64,000 nucleotides of DNA. Origin: Marinoscillum pacificum. GTDB lineage: Bacteria > Bacteroidota > Bacteroidia > Cytophagales > Cyclobacteriaceae. A program made the position numbers and the translations under genes. Location: assembly GCF_024714495.1 (NCBI RefSeq), contig NZ_JAMZMJ010000013.1, positions 107,111 to 171,110 of the forward strand, written 5' to 3'. The notes beneath the pieces were generated by a model. The model was not told the DNA's origin and made no database searches. It was given only the letters and a program-made list of their open reading frames with translations. The stretch's first letter is position 1; each line of letters begins with the position of its first letter. This document shows positions 47,489 through 56,505 of the stretch, one piece after another.

Positions 47489-49234
47489 ATGAACAGATTC
47501 TTACATTTCTTGCAGATGCTTCTGATATCACTTGTGGTGTCACAGTGTGCCTTTACATCTAAATACGGTACCTCTGAATCTGAGATTAAAGTGAATCAGG
47601 TTGGTTTTCATCATCAAGGGCTGAAGGTGGCTATTATCTCATCTCCTCCAGAGGATACATTTCAGATACTGGATTCCGTAGGGCAAGTAGTGTACTCAGG
47701 AGAAGTACTTCCTTCTAAATTTTGGGACATGTCTGAGGAAGATGTTTCTATTCTGGATTTTTCCGATTTTATGTTGGAAGGTAGTTATTATTTAAAATGT
47801 GGTGAGGTGAAATCAGAGAAGTTTGTTCTAAAAGATAATCCTTACATTGATTTGATTAAGGCCTCAGTAAAAACCTATTATTTCAATAGAGCTACTACCG
47901 ATTTGCCAGAAGAATTTGCAGGGATTTATAGCAGACCTTATGCTCATCCGGATACTGCCGTTATGATACACGCCTCGGCAGCTGGAGATTTCATTAATGC
48001 TGGAACATCTATTTCCACACCGTTTGGATGGTATGATGCAGGTGATTTTAATAAATATGTCGTGAATTCAGGCATAACCACTTATACCTTGCTAATGGCC
48101 TATGAACATAATCGGGAGCTCTTTGATATGCTGACATGGAACATCCCGGAGAGCACCAATAAGCAAGCAGATTTACTAGATGAGATTTTGTGGAATATAC
48201 GCTGGATGGAAACAATGCAAGACCAAAAAGATGGTGGTGTTTTCCATAAAACCACAACCGCTAATTTTGAAGCATTTAAGGAGGCCTCAGAGGCGACTTC
48301 TACCAGGTTTGTAGTGAAGAAAGGTACCGCGGCTACACTGGATTTTGCTGGAGTAATGGCCAGGGCTAGTCTGGTTTTGAGACAGACAGACCCTAACTAT
48401 TCCGATCAGTTGTTGGTAAAGGCAAAGGCTGCCTGGAAGTGGGCGTTGGAACATCCTGAGGTTGCTTTCAAAAATCCAATAAGTACCGATCCAGCCTATC
48501 CTTCCATTCAAACAGGTGAGTATGGTGATGATCATTTTCAAGATGAGTTTTTTTGGGCGGGCGTGGAGCTGTATTTGGCTACTTCTGATCCTAAATATCT
48601 TGAGCATGTTCCTATTCAGGATGTTCATCATTTTGGCGTACCAAACTGGGCGTCTGTAGAGTCTTTGGGTTTGATATCACTGGCAACCAATGATATCAAC
48701 TATGCTTTGAAAAAAAGAGCTTCAGATCAATTGATGGTGCTTTCTGAGCGGTTAATTAGTCAATGGAGAGAATCTCCATATCGAGTGACAATCAATAAAT
48801 TCGTGTGGGGTAGCAATGCCGAGGTGATGAATCAAAGCATGATACTTTTAAACGCCTATAAAGTATTGGGCAATTTGGAATATTTCGAAGCTGCAGTTTC
48901 TGGATTAGATTACGTTCTAGGTCGTAATGCAACAGGTTACTGTTTTGTTACTGGTTTTGGAGGTTTATCCCCGTTGAAGATACATCATAGACAATCTGCT
49001 GCCGATGATATTGAGGCTCCAATACCTGGATTTCTGGTAGGTGGTCCTAATCCACGAAATATTTATCAGGATTGTGGAGCTACTGCTTATCCAAGTTCAG
49101 TTCCTGCGAAATGTTATATCGATGAAGAGTGTAGTTATTCTACAAATGAAGTAGCTATCAACTGGAATGCCCCTTTAGTTTACGTAAGTAGTAGTATTCA
49201 TTCGATCTATTCAGAACGATTTAAAATGAACTAG
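47489..49234 (+). CDS. Glycoside hydrolase family 9 lipoprotein (endo-beta-1,4-glucanase type)
   Basis: A 581-residue GH9 enzyme, an inverting endoglucanase, with lipoprotein Cys20 in ISLVVSQCAF. The N-terminal Ig-like cellulase domain (IKVNQVGFHHQGLKVAIIS, residues about 30-115) is followed by the alpha/alpha barrel with Asp183 and Asp186 in GWYDAGDFNKYV and catalytic Glu554 in STNEVAINWNAP. Some GH9 act on glucomannan or beta-glucan. The tail after Cys is not acidic, so it may be periplasmic. It starts 14 bases after a terminator, and its stop is two bases from a convergent gene. Confidence 0.92.
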   Translation: MNRFLHFLQMLLISLVVSQCAFTSKYGTSESEIKVNQVGFHHQGLKVAIISSPPEDTFQILDSVGQVVYSGEVLPSKFWDMSEEDVSILDFSDFMLEGSYYLKCGEVKSEKFVLKDNPYIDLIKASVKTYYFNRATTDLPEEFAGIYSRPYAHPDTAVMIHASAAGDFINAGTSISTPFGWYDAGDFNKYVVNSGITTYTLLMAYEHNRELFDMLTWNIPESTNKQADLLDEILWNIRWMETMQDQKDGGVFHKTTTANFEAFKEASEATSTRFVVKKGTAATLDFAGVMARASLVLRQTDPNYSDQLLVKAKAAWKWALEHPEVAFKNPISTDPAYPSIQTGEYGDDHFQDEFFWAGVELYLATSDPKYLEHVPIQDVHHFGVPNWASVESLGLISLATNDINYALKKRASDQLMVLSERLISQWRESPYRVTINKFVWGSNAEVMNQSMILLNAYKVLGNLEYFEAAVSGLDYVLGRNATGYCFVTGFGGLSPLKIHHRQSAADDIEAPIPGFLVGGPNPRNIYQDCGATAYPSSVPAKCYIDEECSYSTNEVAINWNAPLVYVSSSIHSIYSERFKMN

Positions 49235-49236
49235 GG

Positions 49237-49875
49237 TCAATTCTGGTCTACTCTAGTAATGAGCTCGTCCACTTCCTTGATAAGATGATCGAGTACTTCG
49301 GTGTTTTTTGGGTCACTTAGGCTCTTCAAGCTGAAAAGGCTATCCATTTCTTTCAGTAAATGTAGTTCAGTTGACTTTGTGGAATCATCAGCCTGGTGCA
49401 ATAGCAATGCATTTTTAATGTGAACCTGAGCATATTTGAGCGCCGCTTTGGCCTCTGCTGTCTGGTTAGATTTGCTATATTTTTCAGCTACTTCTAGTTC
49501 GGCATGGGCGAGATTGCCTAAGGCATATTCAAATGCGGTAAGTAATTCCTCTGATGGAATGGAGTCTCTTAAAATTCTTCGATGAACTTTCTCAAGCTTG
49601 GAGATCGTTTGTTCCAGTCTCTCAAAACTTTCGTCATCCACATCATTTTCCAATCCCCAAATAGATTGGATAGCTTGTTCTATACTGTAGACACTTTTGT
49701 CATGTCGCTTCATTTCCTCATAGTCTTTTGCTTCCAAAAGAAAATCATCAGGTTTAGCAGCAGAACTATGTATGGTAGGGTGCTTTTTCATCGTTTTTTC
49801 TTCTCTATTCCAGAAATAAAGAATTCCATAAAACGCAAATACTACAATTAGGCCGATGAGAACGTTCTTTTTCAT
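49237..49875 (-). CDS. Membrane-anchored helical protein of unknown function
   Basis: A 212-residue protein not recognised. One N-terminal transmembrane helix (VLIGLIVVFAFYGILYFW, residues 4-21) is followed by a soluble, mostly helical domain rich in Glu, Lys and Leu (residues about 60-212), possibly TPR-like or coiled-coil. It is convergent with GH9 with only two bases between, and is the only gene on the minus strand inside the PUL region. It could be unrelated to glycan use. Confidence 0.6.
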   Translation of the reverse strand: MKKNVLIGLIVVFAFYGILYFWNREEKTMKKHPTIHSSAAKPDDFLLEAKDYEEMKRHDKSVYSIEQAIQSIWGLENDVDDESFERLEQTISKLEKVHRRILRDSIPSEELLTAFEYALGNLAHAELEVAEKYSKSNQTAEAKAALKYAQVHIKNALLLHQADDSTKSTELHLLKEMDSLFSLKSLSDPKNTEVLDHLIKEVDELITRVDQN

Positions 49876-50132
49876 ACGAGGGCAATTTACGCGAAAAATG
49901 GGGTTTAGGTTGGTGGTTCTTCTATAAATCCAAAATGATTTTCTTTAACCCTTAATTAGTTGTTTTGTAAGGTGTTACGAGTTGAGAATATTGTAGGAAA
50001 TTGAAACAGGTTGTGCCAATGTGAAACACTTGCTTTGTCTTGTTTGATTTGTAAGTGGTTATTATTCAGTAATTTAGGGTTATGGCATTGTGTTGGAAAT
50101 AGTGAGTGGGTCTGTCATAAAACCATATCGCT

Positions 50133-52550
50133 ATGTTATACCAATACCTATTCGCTTCCTGGAGAAACCTTATCAAACATCGACTACATTCGTTTCTTAA
50201 CGTAATCGGTTTAGCTGTCGGTTTAGGAGCGTGCTTAACGATCGCCGCTTATGTACACTATGAGCTTTCTTACGATTTACATCACCCGGATGTTGGTAAT
50301 ACCTATCGGATTGCTCTGAATAGAATCTACCCAAATCAAGAAAAGAATTGGGCTGCTATAGCTCCCATTGTGCCCCCAACTGTAACTGATGATCTGCCTG
50401 AAGTAGAAAGTTATACTAGAATAATGCCTGACATGCTCATGATTGCTCCGGAGGGAGAGAAATTGGAAGAGCAATCAGTAACGATGGTAGATTCAGGATT
50501 TTTTGACTTATTTCATGCGCCAATAGTGAAGGGTGAGATTTCCAGTGAATTTTTCAGAAGAAAAGATGGAATGATTTTAACAAAGTCTGTGGCTGAAAAA
50601 TACTTTCAAGATGAAAACCCAATTGGTCAGGTATTCAATTTTATGTTGGCTGACACGAGACAACCCATGGTTGTTACAGCCGTCATTGAGGATCCTTTGC
50701 CCAACTCACATTTCAGCTATGAGATACTATGTAGCGTAGAAGGTATTCATCCTCCTGAATGGATCATGAAATCCTGGGGAACCTGGGCAATGTACGGATA
50801 CATCAAGGTACACGAAGGGACAAATCCATTAGAGCTAGCTGAGAAGATCAATAAGATATCTGAGGCACATCAAGGAGAGGGGGATTCTGGGTACCAAGCC
50901 TGGCTAGATGCTGGGAACTATTACCGTTACTTTCTACAACCGATTACCGATATCCATTTAACCTCCAATTTACGAGGTGAGTTTGAAGCCAATTCAAGTG
51001 AGTTTTTCGTTTATTTCTTCGCAATTGTAGGAGTGTTTATTCTTTTAATGGCGGTAGTGAATTTTATCAATCTAGCCACAGCGAGAGCCTCTCATCGGAC
51101 ATTGGAAATTGGAATTCGAAAAACTGTAGGAGCTAGTCGTGGTGATTTGATGATCCAGTTTCTCATTGAGTCAACAGTAATTAGTTTCATTGCGCTTCTG
51201 ATTGCATTACCCTTGACCCAGCTGTTTATTCCATATTTCAACCAGGTGATTGGTAAGTCGATTTCTTTGGAGTTTTTTACTGATCCAGTGGCCGCTTTAG
51301 TTTTGATAACCTCACCAGTGCTACTGGGATTTTTGGCGGGTATTTATCCTGCTCTTTATTTATCAAATTTTGGACCTTCATCAATCTTTCAGAAGCTGAT
51401 GGTACGTCATGGAAAACAGCGTATTCGTCATGTACTAGTTATTGGTCAATTGTGTATTGCTGTCATACTCATTGCAGGAACTACCACTGTCTATCGTCAG
51501 ATGCATTACATCACTACCAAGCCACTAGGTTTTGACAAAGATCAACTGATTAGTATTGGGATGCTTCCGTTCAGTGATGATCGAATAGATGTATTCCGTA
51601 CAAAGGCAATGGAAATTTCAGGTGTAAGTGAAGTTGCTGTAACTAGTTTTCCTGTTGATGGAATTCGTACAGGTATGGCGGTTAGAAATGTAGATGAAGC
51701 TGAAAATTGGGTCAATATGAATTGTCTGAGTACCGATGAGTACTTCATACCTACGATGGGTCTGGAGCTGATAGCAGGTAGAAATTTACGGTCATCTGAG
51801 ATTGAACGCTCACAAGAACCATCCACTCAAGTGATCTTAAATAGAACTGGGGTCAAGTATCTGGGGTGGACTCCTGAAGAAGCAATTGGTAAGGTGCTTA
51901 TGGATGGAGATAACTCATTGAACATCATTGGCGTGGTGGAAGATTTTAATTTGGAGTCACTTCATCAACCAGTCGGACCATTTATTATTGAAAGTAAAAA
52001 CTATCCAGATAAAGTTAGGTCTCTTGCTATTCGATTGAACCCACGTGACATGCAGGAATCTATTGCCGCTCTAGGTGAAGTTTGGGCGATGTTTGCGCCA
52101 GATCAATTGTTTTCTTTTAACTATCTGGATGAGTCCATGGCTCAATACTATGAAGCGGAAAAACTCACAGGTAAGCTATTTATCCTTTTCTCCATGCTAG
52201 CCATTTTTATTTGTTGTCTTGGGCTGTTCGGTTTAATGGGATTCGTGGTGGAACGACGTGCTAAAGAAGTTGGTATCCGTAAAGTAATGGGGGCCAATAT
52301 TAGTCAAATCATGATCTTACTATCTAAGGACTATATCAAACTAGTAGTAATATCTTCGGCCATCGCTATTCCATTAGCATGGTGGGGTTTAGGGAAGTGG
52401 CTGGATAATTTTGCTTTCAGAATCGATAATTCAGTTTTCGTTTTGATACTTGCAGGAGTTGCAGTGATGATCATTTCATGGATTACGGTAACTTTTTATG
52501 CCTATAAATCAGCGGTTTCTAATCCTGTTAATTCGCTGCGGAGTGAGTGA
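50133..52550 (+). CDS. FtsX-like ABC transporter permease (MacB type)
   Basis: An 805-residue inner-membrane protein with two repeats of a periplasmic MacB_PCD domain and FtsX transmembrane blocks: one helix near residue 21, a large periplasmic part, three helices at about 285-425, another at 430-455, and three C-terminal helices (about 675-800). The motifs TLEIGIRKTVGASR and AKEVGIRKVMGAN are family landmarks. No ATPase partner gene is next to it. Family members act in lipoprotein or peptide export or in mechanotransmission. Its place inside the PUL may be coincidental. A terminator follows. Confidence 0.88.
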   Translation: MLYQYLFASWRNLIKHRLHSFLNVIGLAVGLGACLTIAAYVHYELSYDLHHPDVGNTYRIALNRIYPNQEKNWAAIAPIVPPTVTDDLPEVESYTRIMPDMLMIAPEGEKLEEQSVTMVDSGFFDLFHAPIVKGEISSEFFRRKDGMILTKSVAEKYFQDENPIGQVFNFMLADTRQPMVVTAVIEDPLPNSHFSYEILCSVEGIHPPEWIMKSWGTWAMYGYIKVHEGTNPLELAEKINKISEAHQGEGDSGYQAWLDAGNYYRYFLQPITDIHLTSNLRGEFEANSSEFFVYFFAIVGVFILLMAVVNFINLATARASHRTLEIGIRKTVGASRGDLMIQFLIESTVISFIALLIALPLTQLFIPYFNQVIGKSISLEFFTDPVAALVLITSPVLLGFLAGIYPALYLSNFGPSSIFQKLMVRHGKQRIRHVLVIGQLCIAVILIAGTTTVYRQMHYITTKPLGFDKDQLISIGMLPFSDDRIDVFRTKAMEISGVSEVAVTSFPVDGIRTGMAVRNVDEAENWVNMNCLSTDEYFIPTMGLELIAGRNLRSSEIERSQEPSTQVILNRTGVKYLGWTPEEAIGKVLMDGDNSLNIIGVVEDFNLESLHQPVGPFIIESKNYPDKVRSLAIRLNPRDMQESIAALGEVWAMFAPDQLFSFNYLDESMAQYYEAEKLTGKLFILFSMLAIFICCLGLFGLMGFVVERRAKEVGIRKVMGANISQIMILLSKDYIKLVVISSAIAIPLAWWGLGKWLDNFAFRIDNSVFVLILAGVAVMIISWITVTFYAYKSAVSNPVNSLRSE

Positions 52551-52607
52551 TCTAGTCTTCAATTAACGGAATTGTTATTGTAAGTTTTCGAATGAGTTAT
52601 GCATAAG

Positions 52608-52635
52608 AATCAATGGATTATCCATTGATTTTTTT
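52608..52635 (+). terminator. Terminator after the permease gene
   Basis: A perfect 10-bp stem AATCAATGGA/TCCATTGATT (52608-52617, 52621-52630) with a 3-nt loop and T run. Confidence 0.9.
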
Positions 52636-52760
52636 ATGTATTCAAAATAAGCGTTTATATTACGTTTATATTTAACTTTTCAAAATGGAGTAAGGTTTGG
52701 CTTGAGCTATAGGCTAATTGATAAAATAAGGGGATTTGAATTTCCTTATTGTTAAAAGTC

Positions 52761-54284
52761 ATGAACATGAGGAAAAACATCATTTATACAACACTAATCA
52801 TCCCAGTTATGCTTTTTTCGTGTTCAACTACGAAAGATGAGACTGTTGTTGGAAAGCCGAATATCATAGTCTTTTATGTGGATGATCTGGGTTATGGAGA
52901 TGTAGGGAGTTATGGAGCTACTGCCGTCAAAACGCCTAATGTGGATCGACTGGCAGCTGGAGGAGTTCGATTTACCGACGGTCACTGTACTGCAGCGACT
53001 TGTACTCCTTCTCGTTATTCATTACTAACTGGGAATTATGCGTTTAGAAATAATGCGGCTATCCTTCCTGGAGACGCTCCATTGTTGATAGATACGGCAA
53101 TTCAGACTTTGCCGAAAATGCTCAAGTCTGTTGGTTATCGAACTGCAGTAGTGGGCAAATGGCACCTGGGTCTAGGGTATGGTCAGATCAACTGGAATCA
53201 ACAAATTTCTCCCGGAGCTAATGAGATTGGCTTTGACTACAGCTTTTTGATTCCTGCAACAGGTGATCGGGTGCCTACTGTCTTCGTTGAGGATGGATTG
53301 GTGATGGGTCTTGATCCCAATGATCCTATTACGGTTAGTTACAAAGAGAACATAGACCCTAACCCAATCGGATTGGAGATTCCTGATAGTTTGAAGCAGC
53401 TTGCAGATACCCAGCATAGCCAGACGGTGGTGAATGGCATTAGCCGCATTGGTTACATGGCTGGTGGCTACGCTGCTCGTTGGGTGGATGAAGAATTTCC
53501 ATATGTGCTCAATCGTCAAGCGAAAGAATTTATCACTAAAGATCCTAATAAGCCTTTTTTCTTATACTATTCATTTCATGACATCCACGTGCCGAGAGTG
53601 CCTAATGAAAAATTTCAAGGCATTACCGCCATGGGGCCTCGTGGAGATGCGATTGCCCAAATGGACTGGGCTGTTGGCGATATTTTAGATGAATTGGAAA
53701 CGAAAGGTTTGTTAGAAAACACCCTCGTCATTTTCTCTAGTGACAATGGGCCAGTGTTGGACGATGGCTACTCCGATGGTGCTGTAGAAAATGTAGGATC
53801 TCACGATCCAAGTGGCGGTTACAAAGGAGGTAAGTACTCCGCTTATGAAGCAGGTACACGTGTTCCCACGATTGTTTATTGGAAAGGAAAAGTACTGGCT
53901 TTGGAATCGGATGCGCTCATCTCCCAGATTGACTTATTGGGTTCGTTGGCAGCTTTGACGGGTGCAACAGTGAGTGATGAGGTGATTGATAGTGAAAACT
54001 ATCTGGATGTATGGCTGGGCAAGGATCTGGTAGGAAGAAAAGAGATGCTGGAGGAGTCTTTTACGCTGGCGCTTCGCTCAGAAAATTGGAAATACATCAA
54101 GCCTTTTGATGGCAATACACCAGACTGGCTAGCCAATAAAGATATCGCTGTTGGTTTGACAGATGAACCGCAGTTATATAATCTGGATGAAGATCAGGAA
54201 GAGAGTGAAAATCTCGCAGCTACTTATCCAGAAAAGGTGAAGGAATTAGATCAAAAATTAACACAAGTATTGAATAAAAAGTAA
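52761..54284 (+). CDS. Sulfatase (S1 family), lipoprotein
   Basis: A 507-residue arylsulfatase-type enzyme that removes sulfate from a glycan. A lipoprotein signal ends at Cys21 (VMLFSCSTTK). The formylglycine motif CTPSR has modifiable Cys81 (start at 52761), the metal site DDLGYGD is near residue 36, and GKWHLGLGYG is present. The start could instead be 52767, a difference of two residues. GH43 follows after one base. A formylglycine-generating or anaerobic sulfatase maturase is not in the window but must exist elsewhere for activity. It suggests a sulfated marine polysaccharide substrate. Confidence 0.92.
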   Translation: MNMRKNIIYTTLIIPVMLFSCSTTKDETVVGKPNIIVFYVDDLGYGDVGSYGATAVKTPNVDRLAAGGVRFTDGHCTAATCTPSRYSLLTGNYAFRNNAAILPGDAPLLIDTAIQTLPKMLKSVGYRTAVVGKWHLGLGYGQINWNQQISPGANEIGFDYSFLIPATGDRVPTVFVEDGLVMGLDPNDPITVSYKENIDPNPIGLEIPDSLKQLADTQHSQTVVNGISRIGYMAGGYAARWVDEEFPYVLNRQAKEFITKDPNKPFFLYYSFHDIHVPRVPNEKFQGITAMGPRGDAIAQMDWAVGDILDELETKGLLENTLVIFSSDNGPVLDDGYSDGAVENVGSHDPSGGYKGGKYSAYEAGTRVPTIVYWKGKVLALESDALISQIDLLGSLAALTGATVSDEVIDSENYLDVWLGKDLVGRKEMLEESFTLALRSENWKYIKPFDGNTPDWLANKDIAVGLTDEPQLYNLDEDQEESENLAATYPEKVKELDQKLTQVLNKK

Positions 54285-54285
54285 C

Positions 54286-55260
54286 ATGAAGAAACTGTTG
54301 ATCATTGTAGTACTCCTCGTAGTAGGAACTAGAATTTTCGCGCAGGAGCGTGAGATTTTCCTGGCGGACCCAACCATTTATGTTGAAAATGGTAAATATT
54401 ATCTCGTAGGTACCAAGAATAGACCTCCATTGGGTTTTTCCATATTGGAGTCGAAGGATTTGAAGAACTGGACAGTACCTGGAGGATCTACGGATTCTTT
54501 GTTCATGATTCTCAACAAGGGTGATCATACGTTTGGTGACAAAGGCTTTTGGGCACCTCAAATCTTCAAAGAAGGATCTACTTATTACTTGACACATACA
54601 GCCAATGAGCAAACTGTTTTAACTGAGTCACAATCACTAAAAGGACCATTCCGTCAGGAAAAAGTGGGTCCAATTGATGGTTCTGAAAAGAACATTGATT
54701 CGTTCATTTATCAGGATGAGGATGGACAGCACTACTTGTATCATGTGCGATTCAATAACGGCAATTACCTATGGGTAGCGAAGTTTGATATGGAAACAGG
54801 CACCATTGATCCATCTACTTTAAAGCAATGCTTTGGTCAGACAGAAGATTGGGAAGCTACTCCAAATTACGAGTCTGCACCAATCATGGAAGGACCAACT
54901 GTAATCAAGCTTAAGAGTAAGTATTACTTGTTCTACTCGGCCAATCATTTCATGAACATCGACTATGCAGTAGGTTATGCAACGGCAGATTCTCCAATGG
55001 GGCCCTGGACAAAATATGAAGGTAGCCCAATCATTCACCGATCAATAGTTGGCGAAAATGGATCGGGTCATGGAGACTTGTTTACCGGATTGGATGATCA
55101 GTTGTATTACGTGTATCATGTGCACAATAGCAAAGATCAGGTGTCACCTAGAAGAACGCGAATTGTGCCCGTAAACATGAAGTGGAACAAGAAAACAGGA
55201 GTGTATGACTTTAGCGTGAAAGCCAATAAAGTGATTGTTCCTGTTCAGGTAACTAAGTAA
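54286..55260 (+). CDS. Glycoside hydrolase family 43
   Basis: A 324-residue exported GH43, a five-bladed propeller enzyme acting on beta-xylosides or alpha-arabinosides. The signal peptide ends IFAQ. Catalytic residues are general base Asp28 (LADPTIYVENGKYYL), Asp138 (NIDSFIYQDEDG) and acid Glu202 (IMEGPTVIKLKSKYYLFYS). Only one domain is present. It starts one base after the sulfatase stop, so the two are co-expressed. In this PUL the fit is removal of xylose or arabinose from hemicellulose; precise substrate is unknown. Confidence 0.9.
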   Translation: MKKLLIIVVLLVVGTRIFAQEREIFLADPTIYVENGKYYLVGTKNRPPLGFSILESKDLKNWTVPGGSTDSLFMILNKGDHTFGDKGFWAPQIFKEGSTYYLTHTANEQTVLTESQSLKGPFRQEKVGPIDGSEKNIDSFIYQDEDGQHYLYHVRFNNGNYLWVAKFDMETGTIDPSTLKQCFGQTEDWEATPNYESAPIMEGPTVIKLKSKYYLFYSANHFMNIDYAVGYATADSPMGPWTKYEGSPIIHRSIVGENGSGHGDLFTGLDDQLYYVYHVHNSKDQVSPRRTRIVPVNMKWNKKTGVYDFSVKANKVIVPVQVTK

Positions 55261-55286
55261 GTACAAGAATGAAGTGATTAATCTTA

Positions 55287-55402
55287 GTTTGGTGTTTTGC
55301 TTTTCTTAAGAAGTCCTTATGGCTGAACCTATCCCTCATATTGTTTTCATTTTAGGTATAGGACTATGAGCAGATAAGGATTATAGTAGCAAAACACCAA
55401 AC
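55287..55402. repeat. 116-bp element with perfect 15-bp inverted ends
   Basis: GTTTGGTGTTTTGCT (55287-55301) and its exact reverse complement (55388-55402) enclose 86 bp that pair further in part, with TCCTTAT and ATAAGGA opposite each other. No ORF is present. It may be a small non-autonomous mobile element (MITE-like) or a structured RNA. It lies between the convergent GH43 and oxidoreductase genes. Confidence 0.6.
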
Positions 55403-55473
55403 ATGAAATTAAGCTTTGTTTGCAAATGATTGAACTGTTTGTTCTTTTCTGGTACGTAGATGAGAAAATCGGG

Positions 55474-56412
55474 TTAGCTCTTGGATACAATTTCTGAGAG
55501 TTCTTCGGCACATCCCCACGCTACCGTGAATCCAGCGCCTCCATGTCCATAATTGTGAAAGACATTGGTGTAATGGGTGTCAAACTCAAACCTGACTGCA
55601 CTTCTTCTTGGTCTCAATCCCACGATTTCCTCAATGATTACTGGAGTTTGTTGGTCAAAACCAAAAGTGTTAAATCGATCCAGGATCATCTGAGTATCAG
55701 AAGGGTTGATAGTGCTATTCCAATCATTTTCATAATCTGTTCCCCCAATGATGCAATCATCACTACGAACGATGCAATAGCTAAGTGATCCGCGCTTGGT
55801 AGAATTGACAATGGCAGGAACATTCAATTTTTCACATCTTAAAATCTGTCCACGCATAGGATGTAAATCATCATCCTGACACAAGGCTTTGGCACCTAAT
55901 CCAGTGCAATTGATCACCAGTTCATTCAATTGAGCTAATTCCTGAAGGTTCTCGATCGCTTTCTCTTCAAATGATCCGCCGTTTTCTATGAAACGATGGA
56001 ATAAGTATGGTAGGTATTTATGAGGTTCTGCAAGGGGGACTATTGCCTCATGAGCGAAATGAATGGCCTTTGGTAATTCCTCAGGTTTTAATTCTCTGAC
56101 GGTCCCTGCTGGCAATTGGTTGATCCAACTATTGTCGCTCTCTGCTGTGTAGGCCGAAATAAATGGGATGAATGATACTCCACAATCATGATCTCTTTCC
56201 ATCAAATAGCGCTGATAGGCTAACGAAGCCCATCTATGTGCTTTCTCAGCAGGGTGTACTTCAAAAGGAAACCAAATAGCCCCAACCTTAACTGATAACG
56301 TATTTAAATGTGGTTCCCTGGCAACGATTCGTACCTGAAACCCCTTCTCTTGCAAGCAAATGGCTGTTGTAAGACCAACAATTCCAGAACCTACCACAGT
56401 TACTTTATTCAT
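55474..56412 (-). CDS. FAD-dependent oxidoreductase of the D-amino acid oxidase family
   Basis: A 312-residue DAO-type flavoprotein. The N-terminal Rossmann motif is VVGSGIVGLTTAICLQEKG (residues 5-23). The family pieces VKVGAIWFPF, INCTGLGAKAL, MRGQILRCEKL, and C-terminal GLRPRRSAVRFE with NYGHGGAGFTVAWGCAEE bind FAD and substrate. The layout matches true D-amino acid oxidases, which deaminate D-amino acids with O2. No transporter or racemase is nearby. It is a single-gene unit, convergent with the PUL end. Confidence 0.9.
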   Translation of the reverse strand: MNKVTVVGSGIVGLTTAICLQEKGFQVRIVAREPHLNTLSVKVGAIWFPFEVHPAEKAHRWASLAYQRYLMERDHDCGVSFIPFISAYTAESDNSWINQLPAGTVRELKPEELPKAIHFAHEAIVPLAEPHKYLPYLFHRFIENGGSFEEKAIENLQELAQLNELVINCTGLGAKALCQDDDLHPMRGQILRCEKLNVPAIVNSTKRGSLSYCIVRSDDCIIGGTDYENDWNSTINPSDTQMILDRFNTFGFDQQTPVIIEEIVGLRPRRSAVRFEFDTHYTNVFHNYGHGGAGFTVAWGCAEELSEIVSKS

Positions 56413-56505
56413 AAATAAATCTATTATCAGTAAGATGCATTGACCAGGTTTTCCGTTTAAATGAAATAGACTAAATTAATTAGTGCAATCATTTGATCCT
56501 ATTTT

